From Stictocephala bisonia (taxonomy: Eukaryota; Arthropoda; Insecta; Hemiptera; Membracidae), in NCBI GenBank assembly GCA_035578905.1, contig JAQJVL010000565.1, positions 473,001 through 537,000 on the forward strand: a stretch of 64,000 nucleotides of DNA, in the 5' to 3' direction. The translations under genes and the position numbers were made by a program. This document shows positions 1 to 11,803 of the stretch, in pieces; the stretch's first letter is position 1, and each line of letters opens with the position of its first letter. The notes below the pieces were generated by a model. It saw only the letters and a list, made by a program, of their open reading frames with translations, had not been told where the DNA came from and searched no databases.

Positions 1-185
1 TCTGTTAGTAAATTACACGATACGCATGCGTTCTTGGTCTGTTAGTAAATTATACGATACGCATGCGGTCTTGGTCTGTTAGTAAATTATACGATACGCA
101 TGCGGTCTTGGTCTGTTAGTAAATTACACGATACGCATGCGTTCTTGGTCTGTTAGTAAATTACACGATACGCATGCGTTCTTGG
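1..185. repeat. 37-bp tandem repeat, 5 copies, cut by window edge
   Basis: Five consecutive 37-bp units run from base 1 to base 185. Copies differ by one or two bases (tacacg/tatacg, gcgttc/gcggtc). Each unit carries the palindrome CGCATGCG. The array starts at the window edge, so its true length is unknown. No coding potential is seen. Confidence 0.95.
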
Positions 186-1120
186 TCTTTAGTCAGCATA
201 CAATTATCTTAAACTCTGTTTTCATATGTATAGAACAAAATTAATTGTGGATTACTTTAAATATTGCTTTTAGATATAACTTATGAAAATCAAATAACTT
301 TGACGCATACATTTTTAAAATAGCTATTGTTACTATGTAAAATTCTGACATTGACAAAACATGTATTTATGGATTATTGTTAAATATTAAAAATAGTAAT
401 AATAAACATATGGTAAGTAACAATTTTTACCAGCAGCTTATTACATAAAACATTATCAACCAGCATTTCTCTTTAATTTCAAGCTGAATTTAACGGTAGG
501 TGCAATGCTGAACAATTTTATGAACCCTATAAACTTCACCAATTCCTTTATTGGAGAGCTTTGTTTACGTCATTAGGGAGTCACTTGAGAGCTTAAATGC
601 TTTCTAAAGCTGCTGGTTCACCTGATTCAGGTTTAAAGTATGCTCTTGAATCGTATTTATAAATCTTTTATGCTTATTTTGGATAGTTGATTAGTTCTAT
701 TGACTCTCGTAGTCGTAGCATATTAATAAGGGGTCTTCGAGTAAAAACATAAGATTTTCTCTATGAACAGGACCATTCGTTATTTTATAAATTGCAGTGA
801 AACTGACAAAATTTCTTTTCGTATGGAAATGAGCATAAGTGCACAATGTTAAATATCTTTATAAGACTTGAATTATTGTCTGTAGGTAAAGGTTATTATG
901 TTGTTCTTAAGTAATATAATCAGTATTTTCATAATAGGAAACATATAGTGAGGTTTAATTATACGTATAAATAAATGTCCTATAAAGTAAGATATACTTT
1001 ACGGCTCTAACTTGGCAACTTTTGTCATTTATTGTAGATTATGTCCAATATAAGGTTCGATGTTATAGATTTTACTTGAAATTCATATAATGTTTATTTT
1101 TGAAGGTGTAAACTGACCTA
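186..1120. other. AT-rich stretch without recognised feature
   Basis: No long reading frame, RNA gene or mobile-element motif was recognised here. The sequence is AT-rich with ordinary complexity. Confidence 0.5.
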
Positions 1121-1141
1121 AAATTGCTTAGGTCATTGTAC

Positions 1142-1190
<49 letters not shown>

Positions 1191-1218
1191 TATACATATA
1201 TTACGACCTAAGCAATTT
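1121..1218. repeat. (TA)n tract enclosed by 14-bp inverted arms
   Basis: The 14-base arm aaattgcttaggtc (1121-1134) is exactly complementary to 1205-1218. Between them lies an almost pure TA dinucleotide tract (about 1141-1201), itself self-complementary. The whole can fold into one long hairpin or cruciform. Confidence 0.85.
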
Positions 1219-1922
1219 ATATTGCTTGATGACCCTTATCAAATTATATTGCTGTACAATTATGAAACATTTTACTATCTCTTTTTCTTACAAGTAGCTT
1301 TTCCTAGAACATACTAGGCGTTATGGAAGTAGATATTGGAAGGAAGTATCCTAAGACCGAAGAGAGGTTGAATCAATAGCGAGCATCACGTCTATTGTGG
1401 CAGTCACGCCCGGAGTCTCGGAGGGCCTTTTGTTCTTCATCTTACCTAATTATTAGCTAACAAACCAATAAATATGTATCACTGACTAATTAATTGTATA
1501 CAAATTAATAAAATGGACATCTTTCAAATATATAATTATAAAGTAAAAGAATTAACCAACAATTTGTGAATATATGACTAAAATATTTTTAATATTATCC
1601 TTTGTAATATTTAACAATTAATATTGTAAGTATTAAGTTAATTACACAGAAAGCTTAGATTAATTTTATTAAAGAAGCAATATATTCAATATTTAATCCA
1701 GTTTATGTTTTCCGGTAATGTAAGGCAGAAGTCATCTGCCGCCCGTTAGCAGTGACACCAGAGTTACGATATCACAATCCGATGGCTGATTTCTCAGACA
1801 CATAACAACAATGACAGTGGTTTCATATCTTTGCCTTCATTTTAAAAGAGTTCGCTAATCATATAAAAATAGATTAAACCACACTCACTAGTTCTTGGTG
1901 TACGCCGGTACAACTTAGTGCA
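1219..1922. other. AT-rich stretch without recognised feature
   Basis: No gene or element was recognised. A small GC-richer patch around 1380-1435 shows no motif I can name. Confidence 0.45.
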
Positions 1923-4182
1923 TATTTTAAAGTGAATATGACTGATGATATGCGTGTAGGATGTTTGAATGACCTGTGTAGAATCTTAATGATTGTGAAT
2001 ACTTTAAGATGCATACATATAAATGATAATATGAGTGAAATATGATTGTGAATGACCTGTGTAGTCTGTTTATGATTGTGCGTATTTTAAGGCGAATATG
2101 ACAGATGATATGAGTTTAGGATGAGTGTGAATGATCTGTGCTGTCTGTTTATGATTGTATATATTTTAAGATGAAATTGGATGATGACAAGAGTGTTGGA
2201 TGAGTGTAAATGACCTGTGTAGTCTGTTTATGTTGTGAATACTTTAAAGTGAAAATATGGCTGATGATATGAGTGTAGGATGAGAATGAATGACCTGTGT
2301 AGTCTGTTTATGATTGTGCGTATTTCAAGGTGAATATGACTGATGATATGAGTTTAGGATGAGTGTGAATGACCTGTGCTGTCTGTTTATGATTGTGAAT
2401 ATTTTAACGTGAATATGACTGATGATATAAGTGTAGGATGAGTGTGAATGACCTGTGCTGTCTGTTTATGATTGTGAATATTTTAACGTGAATATGACTG
2501 ATGATATGAGTGTAGGATGAGTGTGACTGAAATGTGCTGTCTGTTTATGATTGTGCGTATTTTAACGTGAATATGACTGATGATATAAGTGTAGGATGAG
2601 TGTGAATGACCTGTGCTGTCTGTTTATGATTGTGCGTATTTAATTTGAATATGACTGATGATATGAGTGTAGGATGAGTGTGAATGACCAGTGCTGTCTG
2701 TTTATGATTGTGAATATTTTAAGGTGAATATGACTGATGATATAAGTGTAGGATGAGAATGAATGACTTGTGTAGTCTGTTTATGATTGTGCGTATTTTA
2801 ACGTGAATATGACTGATGATATGAGTTTAGAATGAGTGTGAATGACCTGTGCTGTCTGTTTATGATTGTGCGTATTTGAAGTTGAATATGACTGATGATA
2901 TACCTGCAGGATGAGTGTGAATGACCTGTGCTGTCTGTTAATGATTGTGCGTATTTTAACGTGAATATGACTGATGATATAAGTGTAAGACGAGTGTATG
3001 ACCTGTGCTGTCTGTTTAAGATTGTGCGTATTTTAACGTGAATATGACTGATGATATTAGTTTAGGATGAGTGTGAAAGACCAGTTCTGTCTGTTTATGA
3101 CTGTGCGTATTTTAACGTGAATATGACTGATGATATAAGTGTAAGACGAGTGTATGACCTGTGCTGTCTGTTTAAGATTGTGCGTATTTTAACGTGAATA
3201 TGACTGATGATATTAGTTTAGGATGAGTGTGAAAGACCAGTGCTGTCTGTTTATGACTGTGCGTATTTTAACGTGAATATGACTGATGATATAAGTGTAG
3301 GATGAGTGTGAATGACCAGTGCTGTCTGTTTACGATTGTGCGTATTTTAACGTGAATATGACTGATGATATTAGTTTAGGATGAGTGTGAATGACCAGTT
3401 CTGTCTGTTTATGACTGTGCGTATTTTAACGTGAATATGACTGATGATATAAGTGTAGGATGAGTGTGAATGACCAGTGCTGTCTGTTTACGATTGTGCG
3501 TATTTTAACGTGAATATGACTGATGATATAAGTGTAGGATGAGTGTGAAAGACCAGTGCTGTCTGTTTATGCTAGTGACTATTTTAAGGTGAATATGACT
3601 GATGATATGAGTTTAGGATGAGTGTGAATGACCAGTGCTATCTGTTTATGATTGTGAATATTTTAAGGTGAATATGACTGATGATATAAGTGTAGGATGA
3701 GTGTGAATGACCAGTGCTGTCTGTTTATGATTGTGAATATTTTAAGGTGAATATGACTGATGATATAAGTGTAGGATGAGTGTGAATGACCAGTGCTGTC
3801 TGTATATGATTGTGAATATTTTAAGGTGAATATGACTGATGATATAAGTGTAGGATGAGTGTAAATGACCAGTGCTGTCTGTTTATGATTGTACGTATTT
3901 TAACGTGAATATGACTGATGATATAAGTGTAGGATGAGAGTAAATTACCAGTGCTGTCTGCTTATGATTGTGCGTATTTTAACGTGAATATGACTGATGA
4001 TATAAGTGTAGGATGAGTGTGAATGACCAGTGCTGTCTGATTATGATTGTGTATTTTAACGTGAATATGACTGATGATATAAGTGTAGGATGAGTGTGAA
4101 TGACCAGTGCTGTCTGTTTATGATTGTGCGTATTTTAACGTGAATATGACTGATGATATGAGTGTAGGATGAGTGTAAATGA
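1923..4182. repeat. 79-bp satellite array, about 28 copies
   Basis: The unit measures 79 bp (for example unit starts at 2409 and 2488). It is recognisable by gtgaatatgactgatgat, gtgtaggatgagtgtgaatg and tgctgtctgtttatgattg. Copies at the left edge (1923-2300) are the most divergent and the rest are more uniform. A two-unit higher-order repeat of 156 bp, including copies shortened to 77 bp, recurs at about 2981 and 3137. Reading frames crossing the array on either strand are by-products of repetition. Confidence 0.95.
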
Positions 4183-6495
4183 CATGTGTTACTTTTATTG
4201 CCATTTATTGTTATGAGGTATGTTATAAACTGAAGTATTTTATTTAAAATACTTTTCCTAGAACATACTCTAGTCGTTTCCCAACCACCTAAATACGATA
4301 ACAGTCGTTTCATATGTTTGATCTCATATTTGAAGGAGTAAGCATATTATAAGAAACTTACATCATACATGGGAAGTATGCAGAATAAGATTAACAATAT
4401 TATTCCTTAACTTAACATTATCTACATAAAAAGTATATATAGTAGGATTACTACACCTATAATATATTTATTTTAATACATCAAATTGGAATCATGTGTT
4501 TTATATTCCATGATAGTCAAAGTACAAGTGAATTAAAAACCTAAGAACCTAGCATCAAATAACTAAAACTATAGTTAAATTAAGAAAGTTCACCAGCCGT
4601 AAAAGTTAAATTTTTACTTTCGTTCTTAAACATTATAATGTTTGTTGGTAAAAAAATGTGGGTCGGATGGTGTACACAGGCAGCAAGGCCGTTAATTAAG
4701 CTAGTGCTTGTTTTCCGCCTGACTTCTGAATGTGCGTTGATTCTTAAAATTCTTAAAACACTTTAATCAGCTTAATTCACTCTTTTGTCTCTTATATATT
4801 TTTGAGCTTTGAGATTATTAAAATTTGATTTTTAATATTATAGTGTTAACATAATTATTTAATACATTGGAAATAAAATATCTCTAAATGCTCAACCAAC
4901 CTAAATATAAGAAAATGTGTAAATATTAAAATTCAACACAACTTATTTCCAAAAATTGTTTGTAGTATTATTTTTACTATACCATAAGTATAGCCATTAA
5001 ATTAAATTCTTGTGGTATAGTCAATATAGAGAAAATAAAATTTTGCAATCTATGTATGTGGTTGCAGAGAGAGATAGTAGTTGTCATTTTGTCAGTCATT
5101 GAAATTTAAAGTTTACAGACTATTAAAGCTGTAGATAGCGATAACTTGTTTGAATACATTACCAAGGCATTGCAATAAGATGAATCAATAGCAGTACCAA
5201 TTAAATCACATTATTTAAATTCACCTTGGTTTTACACTTTCTTTATGCAAACAATGTTTTTTTCAGTTTGCATAAGACAATGTGAATCACTACATTAGTA
5301 ACACTAATTTCATATACAACAACTCAAAAAAAAAAAAAAACTACTGAGTCTTGGTTTTAAATGTTCATGTAAACATTGAAGTGGAGATCTGATTGTATTG
5401 AATTGCAAATACCTTGGAAATGCACATTTAATAAAACGTTGGATGAAAAGAAAAAAAAGAATTGATATGGTACTTAAGTGAGTATCTTTTTAAATTTAAT
5501 GAATTATTTGCAAAGCGTAAATGATGGTGAATTAAAAACTGATATCATTATTAATGGTATATACAATGTTTTTATAAAAGTATATAACAAAATCAAACAT
5601 ATTATTATTAATAACATAAGGAAGTTTTATATTTGGTTATTCTTTACAGGATAGACTCAGGATATTATACAGTTCAGTTAAACAATATTAAGAACCATTA
5701 TTTAAAACGTTAATAATAGTTATTAAAAAAATTAATAAATGATGGCAAATACTATATCCCTTATAACTTTCTTTGTTATTTTATATAAACTGAAAATGTA
5801 AAGTCTTTCTTATTTGTAATATATAGCACAACAATTTAACCAGACTTATGTACCTACACTCAAAACTAAGTTACCAAAATTTTTTTATTACAAAAACTAT
5901 AACAGTTTTTTAAAAATTGGATAATAAAGTTATAAAAAAAGTTATTCAATTGACTGACCACATTGATTCTAGTTCAGATTGTGTCTATAGATGATTTGTA
6001 CACCTGGCAAAAGTTTGGTAGCTGTAGGATAATTAGTTTTTTAGAAATTTGGAAAACGGTAATAAAAACACTGGTTTCAAGAAATCAACTTTACAGTCAT
6101 AATTATCCATAAAACTATCCACCAGCATAAGAAACTCCTTCACTTCTTTGCAAATTTGTTCCTATAGGAGTCTTATTATTGCAGATTAGCAGACTTTCAT
6201 CCTGTTATCCCAGCTTCCAGAGTGTCTATTTCTACTTTTGTTTGCTTTGTTACTGCGCAGCGTACCAATATCAATCATAACCTGGAATAACTGCAGGACC
6301 TTTGATTTACTTAGGTTTCTCTCAATATAAACTTTATAGACCTTGGCCAATAGTTCACATACAGTAAACTGACCTTCCATTTACTTCATAGGTATTCTTT
6401 GTGCCTTCAATTATTATTTTTTTTTTTTTTTTACAAAAGTAGCCTACAGTTTTTAGATTACACGACGTGCACTGAAATAAAATTGCTAAGCCTAA
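4183..6495. other. AT-rich stretch; no supported gene
   Basis: Homopolymer runs (A about 5326-5340, T about 6418-6432) and AT-rich sequence. A 64-codon minus-strand frame at 6186-6380 lies just downstream of the Mutator-like relic at 6496-6750 on the same strand. It has no motif I recognise, so it is not called. Confidence 0.4.
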
Positions 6496-6750
6496 TCATT
6501 TAAAATTTGTTACGGCCAAGTGAACTTCTTCATTACATATCTTACAAGACAAAAAAATTTTTATTCCTTCAGATAACATTTCCAAATCAATCAATTTATA
6601 ACCAGAAGAGTTATTAGTAACTTGCCAGCTAATAGCCATTAGAACTAGGACTAATAGCCTGTTTGAGTTTAGGTGAGGGTGTGATTTTATGTATAGTTTC
6701 TTACTAACTCTTGTAAGGTTCTTTATTGCCTTTAATGTGTTGGTTGCCAT
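6496..6750 (-). pseudogene. Relic of Mutator-like transposase N-terminal region
   Basis: This 84-codon frame ends in a stretch resembling the N-terminal region of arthropod Mutator-like transposases, which typically read as 'G-[FY]-[RK]-L-[IV]-D-x-x-x-L' followed by a CxxC pair. Here it is GYKLIDLEMLSEG (residues about 50-62) followed by CKIC (about 69-72). The frame stops shortly after, and neither the DDE core nor the rest of the protein is seen nearby. It would be a 5' fragment or a captured exon. The match is from memory of the family pattern and is short, so chance similarity remains possible. A fuller Mutator-like frame on the same strand lies at the right edge of the window (62924-64000). 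Confidence 0.4.
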
Positions 6751-7643
6751 AAAACTGCTTTTTATTTCTTCTGTATGATCCCTTATTCACTCCCATTTCC
6801 CAAACAAAATCCAGTAATGACAGTACACAGTAACACAGACAACAGTTGTATGAACAGTAATAAAATAAAAATAAAAATAAACCAATAGCACATCAGCTGT
6901 TGATGGTCTATTACCTACATATTCCATACAAAGATGAACATAAAATATATTCACCTATTGTAACAACAGTTTATTTTGAACAAGTTAGTACTATGTGAAA
7001 ATGTCAATATAAGCTCCAAACTGTGAATAATATAACACGACGTTACATTGGTTTTTTCTTTATATATTTATCAAATATTGATATATTTAGTTGGACCGTT
7101 CACTTAAATGTTCAATAATCACCAGACTAAATAAAAATCACTGTTTTTCAAAAAATGATTTTTTAAAAGTTTTTAGGTAAACACAATGAAGGCCCCATAA
7201 ACTATGAAAACTATTATTACGTGGCAGTTTAAAATATATTAATAACAAACTGGTTATCAAACAAGAGATTCAGAATAACTGACAATGTTTCTCAATGATT
7301 TGAATCAATGAACAATTCAAGAGTTAATAACATTAATCGTACCTTCTGGCGTTCCTCATCGCTGATGAGTTGTGACGCATCACTATGTGGCTTCTACATG
7401 AACATTCACATAAAATAGTAATTTCAGTAGAAAGAAATGAACTACAATTCGAGCGTGATTAAAAACTAATAAAACATAACTATTGAATAATAAACTTCAA
7501 TATAAAAATATTGAAGTTATATATTTTTTTTCTCATTGGTATATGATTTTTTGTTGATCATTGGTATTCAATACTGCTACAAAAACTAAACAATTCTAAG
7601 ATAATAAGTAATTCCTCTTGGCCTTTAATTGTAGGTTAGGGAA
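6751..7643. other. AT-rich stretch without recognised feature
   Basis: No gene or RNA motif was recognised. A short ctgatgag at about 7361 is not followed by the other hammerhead core half. Confidence 0.45.
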
Positions 7644-8005
7644 ATGAAATGAAATGAAATGGAATGGAATGAAATGGAATGGAATGGAATGGAATGGAAT
7701 GGAATGGAATGGAATGGAATGGAATGGAATGGAATGGAATGGAATGGAATGGAATGGAATGGAATGGAATGGAATGGAATGGAATGGAATGGAATGGAAT
7801 GGAATGGAATGGAATGGAATGGAATGGAATGGAATGGAATGGAATGGAATGGAATGGAATGGAATGGAATGAAATGGAATGGAATGGAATGGAATGGAAT
7901 GGAATGGAATGAAATGGAATGAAATGAAATGAAATGAAATGAAATGAAATGAAATGAAATGAAATGAAATGAAATGAAATGAAATGAAATGAAATGAAAT
8001 GAAAT
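7644..8005. repeat. GGAAT/GAAAT pentanucleotide microsatellite
   Basis: About 360 bp of pure 5-bp repeats. A central block of GGAAT (about 7670-7910, with a few GAAAT units) is flanked by GAAAT blocks at the left edge (about 7644-7660) and at the right (about 7917-8005). The three forward frames appear open because the 5-bp unit contains no stop; these are not genes. The right edge joins directly to a LINE 3' tail read on the minus strand. Confidence 0.97.
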
Positions 8006-8063
8006 ACGTCTTTATTTAATCAGGCAAAGTTGGGATTAGAAAGTCCCTTCTTCCACTTAACCT
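8006..8063 (-). mobile_element. Non-LTR retrotransposon 3' tail fragment
   Basis: Read on the minus strand the segment gives aggttaagtggaagaaggga, then cccaactttgcctgatt, then aataaagacgtattt. It ends in the ATTTC repeats of the adjoining microsatellite. The same 3'-end pattern recurs at 38355-38420 (minus) and 46255-46315 (plus). The aataaagacg tail is shared with the LINE relic at 36905. Only the terminal 60 bp or so is recognisable. Confidence 0.6.
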
Positions 8064-10929
8064 GAAACTGTAATAAATATAATTTTTTTGCAATTCAACA
8101 GCTAATTTTTATTTGAACAGCTGACGTAAAAGCTACATGCAAGACGTTCTTTAAAAAATCCATTCAAATTTTTTATGGATTTTTTTTAATAAAAATAAAA
8201 AATTTCAAATTTTATGAAATTTTCAGTGTGTGTGTCTGGAGCCAGGGCATAGTATATTTAAAACTATACTATGTTGCGATTACACAAATATCATAATAAT
8301 TTACTTATAGTGTACTTATAATAATGCTATTTTTTCTGATAAAATATATGTAATTGTGAAACTACGTTAAAAATGAAAATAAAAGTTTAAGAAATTAGTA
8401 GTAAGAACAGGGTTATAAAAATAGTCTTGGGCTGATTATTTATTTTGTCTTTGACATTATTAACCTTTATGCTAAATAAAATGTATGCATTTATGCTGCA
8501 ACCTATTATTACAGAACAAAATATGGTTGTTATATCAATGATGCAATAGCAAAAGTTGCTGTCTTGAACCATTTGAGTTCTAAACATTATAAACTGCCAA
8601 TATTATAGGAAAAATGCTGAGATTATCACAGTTTTAAAATATCTTTTTCTACAAGAAAAACTCATTGCATTTACAGTATTCTAGGAAAGAAAATAAGTTG
8701 TTCTCAATTCTTTTATAATAGCAGCTTTTTTTTTTTTAATCACTAAGTGCATATTTTTATTAATCCGGAACAATTAAGTGAAGCTAATCTCTATAGTTTG
8801 TTGTACCTCTGCAGGTTTAATAGATCCCAACTGTGGCACCCTTGAAGAAGTCACCCAGTATAGTGTGTATCTGAAGATTTTGGATGCACATTTTAACTAA
8901 TAATTTATATAGAATGATAAGGGTTTTATGGTATAAATCACAGAACATATATTATAGGAAACACAAAGCCAATCGATATTTGTAAACAGCATAACTGCAA
9001 GTGTCCAGCCTTAACAAGTGCAAGGTGATGTCAGAGAAAATACTGCTTTTAGTCAGAAGCATTACCCAGGTAACTAAACGAAGTACATAACTAAGCTACT
9101 TAGTGGATAGGCTTCAACTGTGGAGTTTAATTCTAAGGTTTCATTTCTCAACCAAGCCATGGCCAATACTTCACTCATTGAATAAAGTTGATAAACTGGC
9201 CTGAAGGCACATTTGAAATGACGATTGAAGTTTAATAAAGTGATTATAATCTACTCTTTGGCCAAAGTTATTCTGATTTATTCTTAAGTTTAAACAATGC
9301 TAACACAAATATAAAGAGGCTTACACGATATATGTAGTTTTATTTGCATAGTTTGTAAGTCAAAAAGTGTTATGCGAGTAAAGAGTTGGCTAGTTCACTT
9401 TAGTCGACAGTCTCTAAAGTGTTGCACGTGTGTTTGGCTATAGCCAGTTCTCAAGTGATAACTCAGATTTTACCCATGAATTTACTTGGATGACTAATAA
9501 TTAAGTAGACTCAGTTAGAATGTCTCTTTCATTGTTTTTAATTAAACACATGAGCATCGTGAAGTAGTTAAAGGCATTTAGTATTGTTTAAAATAGGTCG
9601 ACACTGTATTTGAACTTTTCCTGAAAGAAAACATTTAAATTCATGTATTCAACTCCTCTTAGAATTTTATGTAACGGCTTACCCAAAGCCACCCAAAAAC
9701 TCACACAACAAGTAAATATGAATTCACACCAAAACATGTTTTGTTTTAGTGTAAGACAGTTGTAGAACTTCAGTGAAACATAAACTGACATATACTAATT
9801 ATTGTCATCAGTTCTATGAGTTTTTATGGCAATTAAATTATCAATTACAGTTAAAAAATAAATCATGAGCCAATGTAGCTATTTTATACTATGTTACTAC
9901 ATTTTGTACAGGATAAGTTTCCCATATCAAACTAGATACTACAAAATATGGTAACAGCAGACTTACTGTATCTTATATTGCAGCAACTGTTCAACTAACA
10001 GCTTATTTTATTTATTGACGTAAACTCTTATGTTTATATGTTCATAAAAAATATATTGATACAATTTAACCAATTTAATTTTTTATGTTAACTTATTAAT
10101 TGATGTCACAATTCTTTGTAAATTGTGATGTCAATGAAACCCATAGTTAAAATGTACTTAGAAAAGTGATTTTATGTATAAATATATCTGGATATACGTA
10201 CATTATTTATTTGGTTTACTAAGTAATATTTTATATGAGATATTATATTATGTAGAAACATTTTAATATGTTAAAATATTTCGTAATAAATATTACCTGC
10301 CTGAATTTTATTAAACATTAGTGGGTATTCAAACCATAATACTTTATTTAACTATAACAAAGACTTATATTAAAGTAAAAACATAAGGAAGGCTGAGGTA
10401 AAGTGACAAGCGTGTTTTATAAAACACTTAAAACACTTTGTCACTGTCTTATTCCTTCTTTATGGAATTTGTGTCACGTCTTCTTAAAGAAAACAGGCCA
10501 CTTTCCTGCATATACCATTAAAGATTTATACACCCTATATTATCTTGAATGGCAAACAGTGTTTACGAAGGGAAATGTGTTTTTGGTGTGTGTTTATTAT
10601 TACATTTAATGGTTGAGAAAAGTTCTAAGTAATAAATATTCTGGTAATGAATAATGCTTCGTAGTTATAGTGTATATGTAAATAATTTATTTATCTTTGG
10701 CATTGAATTTAAATGAAATTAAAATTGATATACTTACATACACTAAAACATGTTCGCTTTACTTGAAATATAGATATATCTTGCATCAAGCTGCTTATCA
10801 TTGCACTTAATAGGTTAAACATTTAACGATTTTAAACAAAAACATTTATCGGCCCACTTGATTTTATTTTATGAAAATTAGTTTATCAAAGGATCATGGA
10901 AAGATGTTGTGATAAACAACATACCCACA
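8064..10929. other. AT-rich stretch without recognised feature
   Basis: Only short, unremarkable frames of 66-68 codons occur. No RNA gene, repeat array or transposon motif was recognised. Confidence 0.45.
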
Positions 10930-11803
10930 TAAACAGCAACATACCATGAATCAAGGTGAAAACAACTATATCTCCATCTAGATGTGCAACTTAAACAGCA
11001 ACATACCATGAATCAAGGTGAAAACAATTATATCTACATCTAGACGTGCAACTTAAACAGCAAAATACCATGAATCAAGGTGAAAACAACTATATCTCCA
11101 TCTAGATGTGCAACTTAAACAACAACATACCATGAATCAAGGTGAAAACAATTATATCTCCATCTAGACGTGCAACTTAAACAGCAAAATACCATGAATC
11201 AAGGTAAAAACAACTATATCTCCATCTAGACGTGCAACTTAAACAGCAACATACCATGAATCAAGGTGAAAACAACTATATCTCCATCTAGACGTGCAGC
11301 TTAAACAACAACATACCATACATCAAGGTGAAAACAACTATATCTCCATCTAGACGTGCAACTTAAACAGTAATATACCATACATCAAGGTGAAAACAAC
11401 TATATCTCCATCTAGACGTGCAACTTAAACAGTAATATACCATGAATCAAGGTGAAAACAACGATATCTCCATTTAGACGTGCAACTTAAACAACAACAT
11501 ACCATGAATCAAGGTGAAAACAACTATATCTCCATCTAGACGTGCAACTTAAACAGCAACATACCATGAATCAAGGTGAAAACAACTATATCTCCATCTA
11601 GACGTGCAACTTAAACAGCAACATACCATGAACCAAGGTAAAAACAACTATATCTCCATCTAGACGTGCAACTTAAACAGCAACATACCATGAATCAAGG
11701 TGAAAACAATTATATCTACATCTAGACGTGCAACTTAAACAGCAACATACCATGAATCAAGGTGAAAACAACTACATCTCCATTTAGACGTGCAACTTAA
11801 ACA
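10930..11803. repeat. 62-bp tandem repeat, about 14 copies
   Basis: The unit is 62 bp (unit starts at 10989 and 11051). It contains acagcaacataccatgaatc, aaggtgaaaacaactatatc and tccatctagacgtgcaactt. Copies are about 90-98% alike and differ at a few fixed positions (agca/aaca, gatgtg/gacgtg). Confidence 0.95.

Noticed and set aside
1923..4182. CTGATGA in each 79-bp unit as a possible satellite hammerhead
   Set aside because: No GAAAC half or complementary stem II or III follows at a suitable distance in any unit I examined.
4056..4313. 85-codon minus-strand frame at the end of the 79-bp satellite
   Set aside because: Most of it is satellite sequence.
7355..7385. CGCTGATGAGTTGTGACGC as a hammerhead candidate
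   Set aside because: It lacks the GAA core half and stem III partner; only the CTGATGAG string is present.
7654..7922. Three overlapping frames encoding MEWNG repeats
   Set aside because: Pure 5-bp microsatellite; the frames are arithmetic by-products.
7644..8005. Homology to human satellite III
   Set aside because: Only the 5-bp motif is shared; a simple repeat of this size arises independently, and here it is joined to a LINE tail.
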